This document shows, piece after piece, positions 11,206 through 25,318 of a DNA stretch of 64,000 nucleotides. The translations under genes and the position numbers were made by a program. The stretch comes from Myrica gale (lineage: Eukaryota > Streptophyta > Magnoliopsida > Fagales > Myricaceae): assembly GCA_963930655.1 (NCBI GenBank), contig OZ005621.1:9969001-10033000 (forward strand), read 5' to 3'. The notes below the pieces were generated by a model. That model searched no databases. It was not told the origin of the DNA and was given only the letters and a program-made list of their open reading frames with translations. Position 1 is the stretch's first letter. The number at the start of each line of letters is the position of its first letter.

Positions 11206-12916
11206 CTGTTAAAAAAAATAGCAATAAAAGAGCAGTATTATTGATATGGTTAGAAACTCGAGTTCACTACTTTCAAAAAGTAAAAAGAAGGGAAAAGTCA
11301 TAGTTCGCCCCCATAGGTTTGCGTCAATTGCATTTTAGTCCCCCTAAGTTTAAAAACTGTGATTTACGTCTTATAAGTATGAAACATTTGCAATTATCGT
11401 CCTTTGTCAAATTTCCCGTTATAATCGACGGAACTCCGCCTCACGTGCGTCAAACACGCTGGAAGCTCACTTGCTTTTCCCGAATTGCCCTCCTTAAGTG
11501 AGAGCCAAATGACTCCCGTATGCCCTTCAGATCTCGGACTCTTTTGCCCCAAATTTTATCTGTTGCCATTTTACCTCCTTCACCTAAAAGCCACCCGAAA
11601 GCCTTGTGTGTGAACTCTAACACCCAATCTCCGATCAGTTGACCCAGTCGCCGTTGAACATCGAAAGACCATCGATTGCGCTGAGTTGGGAGTGCGTTTC
11701 GAACGAAGCCCTATAGGTGGAGGACGCTTGAGATTTCGACTTGTATATGGTATACCCTCGATCCTCGTCGAATCCATTGCTTATTTGGGCCAACCTGAAA
11801 ATTCAGTTATTGGCGTGATTGGTTTCTGCCAACTCAATTTTGATAGTTGTTAGGTTCCTTGCTCCTATTTCTGGTGTCCACCCTCTTTCCCTGTGTTGTA
11901 AACTTTTTAATTCTTTATTTTTTTGTTTGCAGTTTCAGAAGGTGGATTATTCACCTTCATTGGTCCTTAAACGCAAATAATTTTCCATGTTTTGTGATCA
12001 AGAACTTAGCTTGTTATCCTTGTCAAACCCCACCCCCGGCGGCCTTCCAGGGTGTATCATGCTAATTTTATCGTTCTCCATGTTCTCGATGAAAAGCATT
12101 TGGAAAAATTTGGGATATCATTTCCTTGATATCACAATGGGAAACTTATTCAAAGATGAAGGATGTCCACATTGTTACACAACTGGGCAAATTATTGACA
12201 AGTTTGGTGTTCGTGCTGTATTTGCAGGTAACATCTGAGGTTGCAGCTGAAAAACAAATCCAGCAACTCTTGTTCCCACGATCTCGCCGCAAAAAGTTGA
12301 GTCATGGGGTTGCACTTCGGAATGTGGGATCATTTTAATGTTCCTGTTGTTCTACCAATGAGGATCAGTGTTGAGATAGTTCCAAGCCTAAACTTATCTA
12401 GACGGGGCTTCTCTCTCCCCCCTCCCCACCACATCCATCTTTGCAGCTTGTTCCGGTGCCAGAAACTTACATGTTCTCTCTGTTCCTCGGACTAATGTTT
12501 TTGTGTATTAATATGATAATGAATAGAAGAAACCCTCCCCCTTGTTCTCTCCCAGATGCTTCCATCGATCCAGAAGAGTCAGAATAAGATTTTTACTTTT
12601 ATTTTTAATTTTTCCAGTGTACACTGAAACCTGACTGCCAATAAGAAATAATGGCTGGCTGGACTGCAGCCTTCTCTCTCTCTCAACAAAAAAGGAAAAG
12701 GAAAAAATGGAAATTTTATGAAAGAGTTCAACCATTTGAGAGTGACGAATGAAACACTACTCAGCCACTAAGAGGTTAGAAATTTGCTAACATGTTGAAA
12801 AGTGTCATCTCAGTGTGAATCAGGGAGAGCAAATATTGCTGAGAAAAGCGTGTGAGGGGGACGCCAAAATTTTGTCATAGCAACATCTAGGTATCTTCAT
12901 TGCTTCAGCGAATTAA
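11206..12916. other. Intergenic with decayed repeats
   Basis: A plus-strand stretch at about 11291 reads like one end of a dispersed element (GTCATAGTTCGCCCCCATAGG). At 12229 a CAG acceptor-like site is followed by an open stretch ending VTSEVAAEKQIQQLLFPRSR and RKKLSHGVALRNVGSF before a stop, which has the feel of a real terminal exon but which I do not recognise. Nothing else is supported. Confidence 0.25.
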
Positions 12917-13095
12917 GAGTGTGTTCGGTTAAGGTGTATTGTGAGGATTTTTTGTGTTTTGAGAATTTTTATGTGATGTTAACTTTATTGGTATGCGTGT
13001 TGTAGTTATATTTATGTGGTGTGAAAAATTATGTTTGGTTGTAGAATCCTGAGGATTCAAAAAATCCTGAGGATTCTTCCTAAACGAACATGCCC
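12917..13095. mobile_element. Tourist-like MITE with TAA target duplication
   Basis: The element starts GAGTGTGTTCGG and ends CGAACATGCCC, an inverted pair. It is bounded by TAA on both sides (12914-12916 and 13096-13098), which fits PIF/Harbinger. It is 179 bp and non-coding. Confidence 0.65.
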
Positions 13096-13358
13096 TAAGA
13101 AAACGTCAGCTTGCGGTGAGGTGGAATTGGTGTTCGGAAAGGATTGCAGCCTGTTAAGAAATTTTCACTCTTATGCTTATACAGGAAATATGGTAACCTT
13201 CAAGCAACATTTATAGACTTTCTGCAGCAGAGTTGGCCGAGGTGAACGCGAGCACAGTTTTTTTCAGCCTGTGCAGACACCCAGCAGAGGTCCGGGCATG
13301 TTTGCATGCAAATGATGATGAACATAACTATAATGTGTATTATATAATGCAACTTGGG

Positions 13359-13371
13359 GGGGGGGGGGGGG
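13359..13371. repeat. Poly-G homopolymer run
   Basis: An uninterrupted G run follows AACTTG in the 3' flank of the transporter gene. A matching C-rich run (about 15080-15095) lies inside the transporter's intron 8. Such runs are polymorphic and prone to sequencing error. Confidence 0.8.
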
Positions 13372-13579
13372 AGGAGGACAAAAATAAGGACCAAAGAGAA
13401 CACAATTGAGAAGAAGCACCCGATTGACATTTTCATTTTTCAATGCTTCCATTGGTTATTGTTCAATCCCAATGAGGCCTATTTACAGCTACCTTGATAG
13501 CCGTGGCACAGTTTCCACTCGCCACAGACAAGGATGTAACGAGAACTCTTCCTGATTTCCATATAAAGCAAACTCGTCA

Positions 13580-16500
13580 TTATGATTTCTTCACTAGTAC
13601 ATCTTTCTCCAGGTTCTTGTTCTCAAGATCTTCCCTTTCTGCAACACTAGTGCCAGCAACATCATGCTTGCTGCTTTCCCCTGTTTTTGAGCCCCCAGCT
13701 ACAATTACTCCGTTGCGACTTCCCGAACCAGCTTCCTCATCAAAACGCTTGCTTTTTTCAGCATCTTCATCAGCAACATCAGCACGCCGTTGATCTTCTT
13801 CTTTGTCACCCCTGCATTAAACATGGAAAATATTGGGGATATCTATATTAGTCTGCCACAAGAAATGACTTCGGGACCTTAGGAGACGCAACCAATTAAA
13901 TGAAGTTTTTTGGGGGATATCCACGTGTGAGAAAATTTTAATTTTCAGGATCTGCCATGAGCAATTGATTAGTGGTTTTCTGTAAAGTGGTTGGTCATTA
14001 ATGTCTTATAAAAAAAATTACTAAATTTGTGAAATACAACCTAACCTGCAACAGATACCTATCACCAAAACACTGTTTCAAGAATTGAGTGTGTGCAAGA
14101 AAGGTCTCTATTTCCATTCAGCAAAAAGGCTGAAGACCTCTAAGTATCTATACTACAAGTTCAAGGCAACCAAGTTTACGTTATTCAACTCCCTTCCTTC
14201 CTCCCTTCCTATTTCCATCCATTCCAGTGATGGCTCCCTGATGGCTTCATTCAAGATTTTGGCTTGTGTACGATAGGGACCAACATTTAGATGATGATAG
14301 GAACAGTTAATCTATTGGGTTGTCAAAGTTTAAACATGATGCCCCTTATCTTCAGCCTGCCACAAAGCTCAACTAGCTCAGTGATTATACATTACATGAT
14401 CTCAAGCATGCTTACACACCAAAATTTTCTCTTTTTGTTGGGGGCAACCAGCCCTAAATTCTCTCTCTCCTTTCTTTTCTGAGCAACAAGGCCTAAATAT
14501 TCAATCCAGCACTTTGAATGAGTTAGAACCGACTGACACTAGAGAACAAGAGTTCCTTCGATTCAAACATTGAGATTCATAACGTTCCTTTTTAAAACCT
14601 ATTGTCCTACATATACAATAATTAGGAAAATTGGAGGAAGGGAATGCAAAATTACATACCCTGAATAAATAACAAGCCCGACAGTGACAGCAGCAAAGGC
14701 CACATAGTACATCCAGTCAACCTGACAAGGATTATTGGTTGGCTTTAGATGGCAATGATAGATTCTAACAAATGTATCTTGTGTGTGATTTTAACATCTA
14801 CCATACGATTGATGATATCAGTGAGGTTACAAACCTTCTCCTTGTTAGCAAAGATGCGAATCATGACAGACCACATGTCTGAGGTCAACAAAGACAAGTT
14901 CAGCATTGTGGACCCATTGGTCTGCACGGGAGAAACAAAATATAGTACACAAATGTTCTGATATAAGACTATCTCCCACAATGTTTAACGTTGCATTTTG
15001 TCATGCAATATTAGAAGCAAGATCCGTCATTTTTTATATTGGTAAGCAATTTTAAATTTAAGATATTCATCAGTCCCCAACCCCCCCCCCCCCCCCACCC
15101 CTCCAACAAAAAAAAAGACCAACCACGCAAACGGAAGGGATCCTTCATATGTTAATTTAAGCAAAGACATTTCTATAATGAAACCTTAAACTATTTTGTC
15201 CAAATGAACCATAGCCAATCTTCTCAAAATGTTATTTTATAATGATACGAAGCATTCAACTAAATGACAATTCATATTTAACAAGGTATAGGAGAAAGAT
15301 AAGGTTTGACTCCATCAGAAAAGGAAAATTGTAGTTCCCACTATATGTTCAAGGATCATTGAGAGAAAATAGAGAGTAACTGTAAACATATCCAAAGCAT
15401 TAACTGTTAAACAACCCAAGCTAAGAACAAAGGCAGCACAAAAACTTGTATAGCTCTTATCAGTCATTGTCCTTCAGGCCTCAACGTTAGACTCTTCATT
15501 CCCTCTTTAGGCTCGATAACACCTATTTGTAGGGAATAACTACATAATCACATACAAGTCTAGGATGGTTGAACCCATACCTTAAGCAAGATTGGGACTA
15601 ATGAGTAAAAGAGAAACATTGCCAATGAAAATCCAACAAAAGGAAAGGCCTGACAAAAGAACATGAGCAAAACAAAGTCAGATCAATTGATAGTCAATAA
15701 TAATGGTTGCATTTCTATATACAGACAAAGTATCGGCAAATCAATTAACCTGTAGATGCTCCTAGGAGGAGGGGGAAAGAAAGCTCAGGTGCTGGGAAAA
15801 CCTAAATGGTAAGAAATCTTTTTAATTTAACTATCTTCCTATTGAATAAATTTGAAATCTTGAATGGATTCCCTGACATTTGCAAATGTTAGAATTCAGC
15901 AGTTGGGGAGGGAGGGGCCAGGGGAGAGAGTGCAAGAGAGGGAGACTTCTTCAAAATTGCTTATTGGAATATTATCTGGAGAAACCAAAATTGAGTGGGA
16001 ATGCAATTCCCGTGCAGGAATAGTTAAGGAAATATCAAGTAGGAGAGACCTTGAACCAAAAATCCACTCCATTCAGTTGGTGAGAGAAGAGGAATGAAGA
16101 AAAGGAAACTGTAAGACAAATCATTTTATGCAATGCCAATGCTACAAGAAACACCAGTCTCTATTCAGCCAAACCAATCACCACTATCAGAGGCTTAGTT
16201 GAGTAAGCTTTTCCATTTTCCAAAACCAAGTGCAGCACTAGTTGGGAGAGATAATATTAATTTTGTTCCCGTTTCTGTGGTCATAAATATAAGACATCTA
16301 GAAGCCACTGAAAGTGCGTGGGTGAGTGGGCAAAGAGGGAGACTTACTGCTCCAGCTGTCCAGTGAATAGATCTGAGCTCATTCCGCTCAAGAATGCTTC
16401 TACAGAAATCATTTAAGGACCAAACCTTTAAAACAGAATCACCTATAAACAAGCTAAAATGTTATTGAATAGTTTCTTTGTGTTTGCAACATATAAAACT

Positions 16501-19500
16501 CAAGTGCAGTGGATTAGTGTGCAAATAAATTCATTACATCAATATGGTCACTTCAAGTAATCACAAAAGTCCATCGATACAGGAACTTATAAACTCCTAT
16601 ACTAATTAGTTCTTAGCTCTGAAATCAAGGATACATTTGGATGGCACTAATGATGGCACCAATAAACCCGAGCATTGCCATTAGTTCAACTCTGTCTGCA
16701 TTCTTCACAAGAAATTCCTGCATTGAATGGAAAATCAAGGCTTCACTGAGAAAAATGTTACCTGACCATTACTAAAAGTTAAATAAAAACAACCATACAA
16801 TAGTAATCCTTTGAGCCTCCACCAGGTGGCGGTGCCAAACTAACTTGGAAATAAAATCAAACACTCTTTTCCTATTAACCATAAAAGCAAATCTTTAACC
16901 GTATAGTAAGGAAGATATCGTACAAGCACTGGAACAAAATCCGAACAAAAGAACACGCGCGTGTGTGGGTGGGGGAGAGAGAATCAGTCTGACTAGTACA
17001 TAAAATAGTAAGCATTAAGTACAATTCAATCCTCTCACGGTATTTCATTCTCATGCTAAAGAACTTTCAAATGAGCGTACTGCCAATAAAAAGGGAAGAG
17101 AAAAGCACAGTTTAAGGGCTCCTAGAGACAAAACCATTGAAGGGATAGAACAAGGAAACATAATGGAGGAGGAGAAGTCCAATAGAAAATATATATAACA
17201 ACATTCTCCACCATCATGTTCACAACAAATGGATGGTTTCAGAATGCCTCGGATTGGAAAAAGGTCCAAATTAACTTACCTCACTGACATTACTGACAGC
17301 ATAAAGAGTAGAACCAGCAATAACAAGCATATCTCCTTTAAGGGGGTTGCTCCCTCCTACAAGCCATAATTTTGGACATGACATAAGATAATGATTTAAT
17401 AATATGGACATAAAATATATTAAAACTAACTTAAACGGGAAGTCTACATGCATGACTCGATCACTACCAGGTAAAAATTTGAGGACAAAGCTAAAATCAA
17501 ATAGATTATACACCAGATGATTTTTACCTGCTCGATCACCAGCATGAACATCCGAAAAAACTACGATGACAAGGCCAGCAACACAAACAATTACACCAAC
17601 TACCTTTTTGAATCTGTATTTTGTTTTCAAGAAAATCCATGTAAGAACCATAACAGATGGTATCGACCAACAATCAAGAAGCATGACGCTTGTCAGTGAC
17701 GTGTACTGATAGGCCTTCACCACTGCAGATCAAATGAACTCCATCAGTTACAGTTACGAAAAGCCTACTTTTACTTATAACAAAAATGAAAAAGAGACTA
17801 ACAATACCAATTTCCACTTCAAAATTCCATCTTTTGTTTCTTGTTTATGTATTTTTTATGGGGAAGGAAATTAATTCTAGATGATTCACCACAATACTTT
17901 GTTAAGCTTGACATTATCATCCGTCAACAAAATTATTTGGGTTCTAAGTGTAGTCAAATTTGATAATTGGACAATTACCTGCTTTATCTACTTTTTAAGC
18001 TGATCTGTTGTTTGAAATTCATCTGGTTGTTTAAAAAAGCGACCCCATCTTCTGTAAATTGGAAGCAATAAATATACTGCTTTACCATATGGACTCACTC
18101 CTCACTCTGTGACTTTCTATTGGCAATGTCAGCCAACTCCCCTCATCCCAAAGAAAACGAGAAAAGAAAAACCTAGTGGAAAAAAAAAACAAAAACAAAA
18201 AAAGCTTAAGCTTTCTTCTTCTTTGCATTGCTTTTTTGTGTCATTTGTAAATTCATCTTTTCATCAAATTATAGTATGCAGTCTAAATTGCACTTGATTT
18301 TTATGATGTACTCTCACATACGTAGTTACTTATTCAGCTGTATTTAGACTCGTGTACATTTGTGCCAAAAGCTCAGTATGATCTATGTAGTCAGACAATT
18401 GCATATACTCAAACCAACTTTAAAAAGGTGAATTTATATTGACGAAAATTGATTCAAAACCAAACTGAACTAGGTTTTTGGTACATAAAAATACACCTAA
18501 TATGTCAAATTTAGGTTTAGTTTCCTTTTATGTGAGGTACAATTTTGACGGTCAAAACCTATTACAGGACATATGTAGTTATAATGAACTTGGGACTTTG
18601 GACCTCAAAGTGACATGGGTTCCCTAGTCTTAGGGTACAAAGTAATTTTTCCGTTAATTTTTATTCTTTCCTATCAGTTACACTTCAGGGATAAATGATT
18701 ACTTAATATGGTATCAAAGTAGAAACTATGAGTTCCATCATTGACTCCACTCCTTAACCCCTATGTCAATTAAATATTCTACGTGTGAGTTCCAATATAT
18801 TATATGAGAGAGGAAATATTAAAAGAAAAAATCGTTAATCCACTTCTTTCTCTCAACTTAAGCTTTTAGAATAAAGGGCGACTCAACATTATATGTTAAT
18901 TCAACCTGTTTTATTTCATGTTCTTTTATATAGAATGTATACATCCTTGAAAATGAAGGCAGACAGCCATAAAACATCAAGAATAGTTGAAGTCAGTAGT
19001 GAAGCTTAAAACGCAAAGAGTGATGTCCATGGAAGTATGCATGCATACATGTGGCTACATAAGATGCTTAGATAGCATTATTTATACAGTGATGGAGATT
19101 TGTTGTAAAATTTGTGCGGTTAGCCCTCTGAGATGTGCTTCTAGTTGAACTACCATACACTTTCTGATATAAGTTTCAAAATCACATTCTGCAAGTAAAC
19201 ATAAAAAATGTGCAGAAACCAGATTCCAAAGATCATATTCACCAGCATTGGAACAATATCATTTTGTCTATTGATGTTAGATAAAAGCAGTTCCGCTCTG
19301 TCATAGCTTACATCCTTAAGATTGAATAGACATCATAAGTTAAATTGAGCATTAGAATATTAAGTGAAGAGTACACATACAATACACTGCATCACACTAA
19401 ATACACCTGAAAGAGAGATCAATATAGGCGTTCTTACCAATAAAATTGGCTTCCACATCTACCAATCCAAGAGGTAAGTAGTAATACCATTTTGCCTGCA

Positions 19501-21452
19501 GGAATTATATAAATACACAATATTAAAAATGAAAAGAGATAAAGTTCCTAGCCTTTGAATATCCAACATAAGATGTACGAAAAGACAGCCATGAAAGGAG
19601 CACTAACTAATAGACTATTGGGCTTTTTCCTATCTTTAACCAACACATCTCATGGGGACTGATACTGTCCTTACCTAGTTCACTTCCGCATCCCCTCCAA
19701 TGGTAGTTAATCAGGATTCCTTCTACTCATCCACGTCAAAAATTTACTAAAAGTTCCAAAGATTTACCATGACAATGTCATTACTTAGTGGTCAAAAGAG
19801 CTGCTCCACGAGCAGGGCTCAAATTCTGGAAATTTTGGACAAATTTGCAGACATTTTAATTTAAATACAACAATCAAGATTACATTAAAAACCTGCCCAA
19901 ATTTGAGTCTATGCTATTAGCTCTCACCACTCTCTCTCTTCATTCGGACAGTAGCACAAAGGTTCTTTTTGCAGTCTTGTCTGCCTATTCTATCCCTCGC
20001 CAGACCTTTTCTTTTTCTTTTTCTAGGCAACTTGGGGAAAACCGGGGAAAGAGGAATAATCCACGATGGCTTCAAGCGTAAGACACACAAGCAGACCTAC
20101 AGAGGTCAACCCACGTATCCTGCAAAAGGGCCTATCCTTTGAAGGAGGAGTGCCATCATCCCTCGCCAGACCTTGATTGCCATGACTGATTCCATTTGTA
20201 ATTGCTGAAGAGCACACACATGGAATAGACAAGTTTATGATTCTTGATATTCATAGTTTTTTCAATTGTCTAGGCAATCATCACCAAGAAGGGTTATCTG
20301 CTTCTAAACATAACATGCTCTAGAAGGCCTAGGGCGGAAGTTTTGGTTGACTGGTGATGAAATCTTTTAATAATTGGTTCTAGTAAATGTCCTTTTCAGT
20401 GGTCACAGCCTCTGGTCTATGATTTACATTCAAACTATAAAAAATATTCAAGGTTATATATAATCCTTTTTCGAGCAGAATCAAGACAGATGTGTAACCC
20501 TCTCGAGGGTAAACATCTTGCTCTGTTCAATAAGTCATCTGCACATTTCTTCCTGGCTACACATATCCTGATATATTGCTTCCCTATTACCCATCAATCT
20601 TACTCTTTAAACTTCACGTATTAACAATCAAATATAAATCCAATTTGTTTCAGAAAATCTTGCATAAAAAGGATAGTGAACAAAAATAAAAGCATAGAGG
20701 ACAACCTTGAGTGGTTTCTTCCGGTGAAGCATAATGCCTCCATAGACAATTGCCAAGAGCACATAGTTAAGAAATGACTGCGAAGTTGGGGCATTAATCC
20801 CTATTAAACGGGACAATAAACAATTAAAAGGATGAAGTGCGCTTCTAAACAGTCACAATTATCAAAGACAAAATACATGAAAAGAGAGTGAACAATGTGT
20901 TATCGATATACACCAGAAACCTGTACGCATAAATAAATTATTTCCTTTTCTCCTTGTTTTTTCCTCTCATTTTATTGGTGGAGTGCCAAGATACATACAT
21001 AAACATATATGTGCATGACGCGTGGGCTTAAACAGAACACCTTGAACTGAACTGAACCACACCGAAAGTTGATCGGAAAAACATATATTTCAAATAACGC
21101 CATATTATATATATAGTTCATGTTGAAATAACTCCTTCATCAATACTACTACGGAAATATACTTAATTGGAATAACTTATTAAAGATTACTCTTTGCGGT
21201 GCCAGTCATCACGAACATAATGACCCTGCCATCCCTACGAATTATACGACCAATAGTCCAGTGAGCGATAGAACTTAATTTCGGGTTGAGACAGCAAAAA
21301 GCAGAAGATTTAACATACGCGAAGACAACCGTACCTCTTTTGGCGAGGTCATTAGATGCGAAGCCAGTGGCAGTGATCAAAAGTGAGAGAACCTGTCCCA
21401 ACCCAAGACCTATCAATGTCTTCTTGGTCCAAAACTCCTTGAAGTTCATCAT
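13580..21452 (-). CDS. SLC35F1/F2-like (DUF914) multi-pass transporter, 11 exons
   Basis: The reconstructed exons, in transcript order, are 21335-21452, 20706-20800, 19438-19495, 17528-17722, 17280-17356, 16635-16717, 16348-16399, 15581-15649, 14835-14921, 14660-14721 and 13580-13811. All introns are GT-AG and every phase fits, giving 1128 bp and 375 residues. The start MMNFKEFWTKKTLIGLGLGQ, plus INAPTSQSFLNYVLLAIVYG, VVKAYQYTSLTSVMLLDCWS, SDVHAGDRAG and LNLSLLTSDMW, are hallmarks of the plant SLC35F1-like DUF914 family in the drug/metabolite transporter superfamily, expected to have about ten membrane helices in an endomembrane. The substrate is unknown. The C-terminal exon is a charged, cytosolic-type tail ending DVLVKKS. 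No lesion was seen. Intron 3 (17723-19437, about 1.7 kb) and intron 2 (19496-20705) are the longest; the latter holds repeat-like filler. Confidence 0.9.
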
Positions 21453-22845
21453 TTTCTTCTACTCCACAGAACAGACAAGTCCGAAGCAACACAAGAAGAG
21501 ACATTCGTCAGAAACCCAATCCGGAGTATAAGCAAAAATTCAGGAACCCAATTGCAGAAGCTCCAGTTCTGAGCTTCTGTGGGCGCTTCACAGGGCCTGA
21601 AACGCTTAAATAACAAAATGCACGCGTCTGAGTTTTAGTTAGTGTTGAGTCCGAAGCAAGGATCGCCATGAAACGTGGACGAAAATGACGGCGAAACAGA
21701 GTTTTTATCTAAAGATGATTGAGACATACGGATGTGGGAATTTCGCAAATTATACGTGACAGTGTTTGTAGCCGTTGAATTTTGGAAAGTCATACAAAAT
21801 TTATGCAAAACGATTTTCCTTTTTGTTTCTTTCGCTTTCCAGGCTGACTATATATATATATTAATTTATCAAAAAAAAAAAATAAAAGTAAAGATTTTTA
21901 AGCTGGGCTGAGATACAGTCCAGCTTTCGCTCTGGAGATTCACCAATAACGGAGCCATGTCAGCTTATTGCAACTATTGGGGCCAACATTCTCGGGTCCC
22001 GTTTGAGCACTTGTGATACATGATGGATTGGACTTTGGACTACTCCATTTTTTTCTTTATTTATTTAGTTTCAAAGGGGCATATTGAAATATGTCAGTAT
22101 AAACAAAATAGAGCAATATCCAAATATCCATAAAAGAAAAAAACTTTGAAACAAATTACTTATCCAAAAAATACAAGTTCCCAATTACATTGTTAATGTC
22201 ATTTAATTGCTCAGGAGCAAAATCTGTAAACAAATTAGCTTACATTCTAAATTACTTGTTTTCTTCTTTTGATGTGTCTAATATTTTTTAAAAGAAATAG
22301 AGGGCTCTATCTAAGAGCAAAATCTGTGGAAAATAAATAAATAAAATAAAATAAAATTAGTTATTCATATGGTTTTTTATTTTTCTTCCAAAGATTATCA
22401 CTGCTCGATTCTCTCCAAAATTTTTGAAAAGTATTTTATATCCAATTAATGAATGTACTTCTTTTTTCATAAATAAAATCTTATATACTTATAAGTTACT
22501 GATAATGGTTTCATTGTCAATCGATACAGAGTAAGTATCTTGTCGCTAGCCTAACAAATAATTGTATCAATACTCCCAAGATAGTAAGTCCAATTCAAAT
22601 ATTCAAATTAAATAATGACATTATTATAAAAATTTTAACCAAAATTTCTATAGATGATTAAAATAATATCAGAATCATGGGTATGTTTGTCATGTTACTG
22701 ATCAAAGTTTGGTATTTCCTAACTCACATGGGGCTTAGAATGTCAAACACTTCAAAGTGTTCGAGATGTACTCTTACACTAGTATTGTATACAATACATA
22801 GACAATCAACCATGTATGTATTGTTTTCAGGTTAAAAAACGGATA
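21453..22845. other. Intergenic, upstream of the transporter gene
   Basis: The first few hundred bases are the probable promoter and 5' UTR of the minus-strand transporter. The rest is AT-rich and I recognise nothing in it. Confidence 0.35.
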
Positions 22846-23130
22846 ATATACACTTTTTCAACTCTCAACTCCTAATGGATTACACTTTGCACCACACACG
22901 GTTAATTTATATGAAAATTATTTTTTTTGTTCACATAATTTTTTATAATTATATTTTGTACTAGATTGCACACAAATTGCTATTTTGGTTCACATATTTT
23001 TTTTATAATTATATTTTGTATAAGAGTGAAAGGTGTAAACAGTTGATAGTTGAAAGACAAAATGTAACGAAATTAATATTTTAGAATGTAAAGTGTCAAA
23101 ACCCAATAATCGAAGAACGAAAAGTATACT
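22846..23130. mobile_element. MITE-like inverted-repeat element (ACTTTTTGCCC-end family)
   Basis: The left end reads ATATACACTTTTTCAACTC followed by TTACACTTTGCACC. The right end in reverse complement reads AGTATACTTTTCGTTCTTCG followed by TTGACACTTTACATTC. The paired motifs match those of the elements at 27680-27940 and 135-460. Non-coding. Confidence 0.5.
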
Positions 23131-24754
23131 AAAAAAAGAGTTAGGTGAAATATTTTTATGAACAAAAATATCTATATATATATAAAAAAAAACTTACATG
23201 GATTACAAGGAATTCTAAAGAATGGTACAACCCACTATATTCATTTTTAGCCCATGAGAGCTTATATCTGTTAAAAACTTATTTTCTTCCCCTATAATAT
23301 CATATAGGAGGTCACTATATTAGGTCTCCACACTTGTCCATAGTATACAAAAGTCAGCCAGCTTATTTCCTTATACTTATGTACGTATCCCACATCAAAT
23401 TGTTTTTTTTTGTAATATCTGTCATCCTCATATATAATATAAGAGACTTTATTACCCTTTTACACAACGTATAACGTATGGAAAAAAGATTAACAATAAT
23501 ATTCTTACGGGTTAGAGTGATATCATCTTTATATACTTGACGTATACGAAGGAATTTTTTTTTTCTTTTTTGATGAGACAACGGGGTTCCTTGAAATAGG
23601 CAGATTAGCTTATTTTGGGAATATGTGATCTGGATCCCATATTAATAGACCGACCACAAGCGACTGGAGCCAAAGGTTGCTCAAATAAGTAAATAATTGT
23701 CTTGTCCCACTTTATTCGCTGGGTCCTCAGCCTCACAATGGGCATAAAAGATAAGAAAGGAGGTTAGAAAAAAATTCCAAATGACCGGCAAAAGTACAGG
23801 AAAAAGATTTCTTTTAATTTATAAACTAAAATATAAGGCGTGTCCATGTTGTATGACTTTTTTCTGAAAATGCCTTCAGAGTTCAATTTTTTTCTTTCCA
23901 TCCATAATCCGTCGACAATCTAACGGAAGATGCTAACCTGTTAAACCACTCCACGACATGTCCAATAAAAACACAACACGTGTCAAAGTTACTAACTTGG
24001 TTAATGTCCACTGCCTTCTGTACATTAATTACACGACATCAACACAGTAACTGAGGAAAATGCCCATGCCAAGTCATTTAAAAAATATCACATTCGAATG
24101 ACCCCTATCGACCTCTTCCTCCAAATCAGTCGAACCCTAGGTCAGCTCCCACTTCTTTCCCCAAATCTAGCAAGTCACAATTCTTGCCCCAAATCAGTCG
24201 CTGATGTCCCAGAGACACTCCTCTGCAGCAAGTATTGTGAGTGATGGTAAATCTGCATTTGAGAAAAGGAGCTATGACAAGGTGTTGGAGACTTCGAGGA
24301 CTGTCAATAGTTCGAACTCCTTAGCAACCAAACATAGTTTTCTGGGTTCAAGCTTTTCCTAATCGCCGATATAATACGACGCATTACAATCTGTAATGTC
24401 GATTTTTGGCATGCTCAGGTGGGAAAATGACAAGAAGACCCTTAATGGAGCCACACGTAAACCTCACAATATCAGATCAGCAAGCTCTTTCTATTTGCCT
24501 TCTAGAACCAATAAAATGGACAAAAAAACCCCGTTGGTTTTTCATGAAAATGCCAAATGGTTTTCACACAATCAATGAAAATAGAGCAGAGCTTGTAATA
24601 TTGACTCTATTCCTATCCGCTTGGCTGTTTACGGGGAAAAAAAAAGTCCCCCGCTGACCGCCAAGTTCTTTCACTTCATTTCTTTCCTTCCACATTTCCC
24701 GCAACCAAACGTAAAATTCGAAGATTGAGAAAACCGATAAGAGACCGCGCTTGC
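23131..24754. other. Intergenic, nothing recognised
   Basis: AT-rich sequence. The short open stretches in 24396-24657 show no family resemblance. Confidence 0.3.
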
Positions 24755-24930
24755 CTTGTAGATTAGGGCTTGAGCGATGTTCTTGACGTGCCAAGTGGAC
24801 CTACCGGTGGTGAGCACCATAAAATTAGCCCAATCATGGTTCTTCGGGATTGGAATTACCTTCACGTTGTCTGCCCTAACGTCAGTGAGAACATTCTGAA
24901 TCTACTGGAGATCCAGAAGGCCTCCATTTC
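24755..24930 (-). pseudogene. Iojap/RsfS-like ribosomal silencing factor fragment
   Basis: The minus strand reads GLLDLQ, a TAG stop (24902-24904), then IQNVLTDVRADNVKVIPIPK, NHDWANFMVLTTGRSTWHVK and NIAQALIYK. TGRSTWHVKNIAQALI is diagnostic of plant mitochondrial or plastid Iojap-related proteins, which bind ribosomal protein L14 and stop subunit joining. The segment ends where an intron donor would be expected, but the sequence there is GCAAGC, not GTAAGC. With the in-frame stop and no other exons found nearby, this is a pseudogene fragment. Confidence 0.75.
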
Positions 24931-25318
24931 TGGTGGATGAAGCGGATGGTGAGGTTGAGGCCCAGAAGCCCGTGCTTACATGGTTGGAGGAACGTGTTCT
25001 AATATTATTGGACAATACGTGGAGGAGCTTAAGCAGTCAACAATTTCCGTCCAAAACTTAACAGAAATTGGATGGAAGGATATAAATGGAAAACACATAA
25101 AATCACGGGGATGGAGGGAAAAAAATTGAACCCTAGGGACATTTCCAAAAAAAGACCATACCACACGGATACATCTTATATTTTAGCCTTTTTTTTCTAT
25201 GCTGAGTTGGTTGTTTGAGTGTAACATGATAATAGGGAAAGTTGATGGTGAAAGTTGATGGTTCACCAGTTATATTATGTAGCTAAGAATATGAAATAAT
25301 TTTATGTTTGAATATATA

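Noticed and set aside
12126..12338. Frame ending VTSEVAAEKQIQQLLFPRSR... after an acceptor-like CAG
   Set aside because: Looks exon-like, but I could not assign a family or find companion exons, so it is only mentioned in the intergenic entry.
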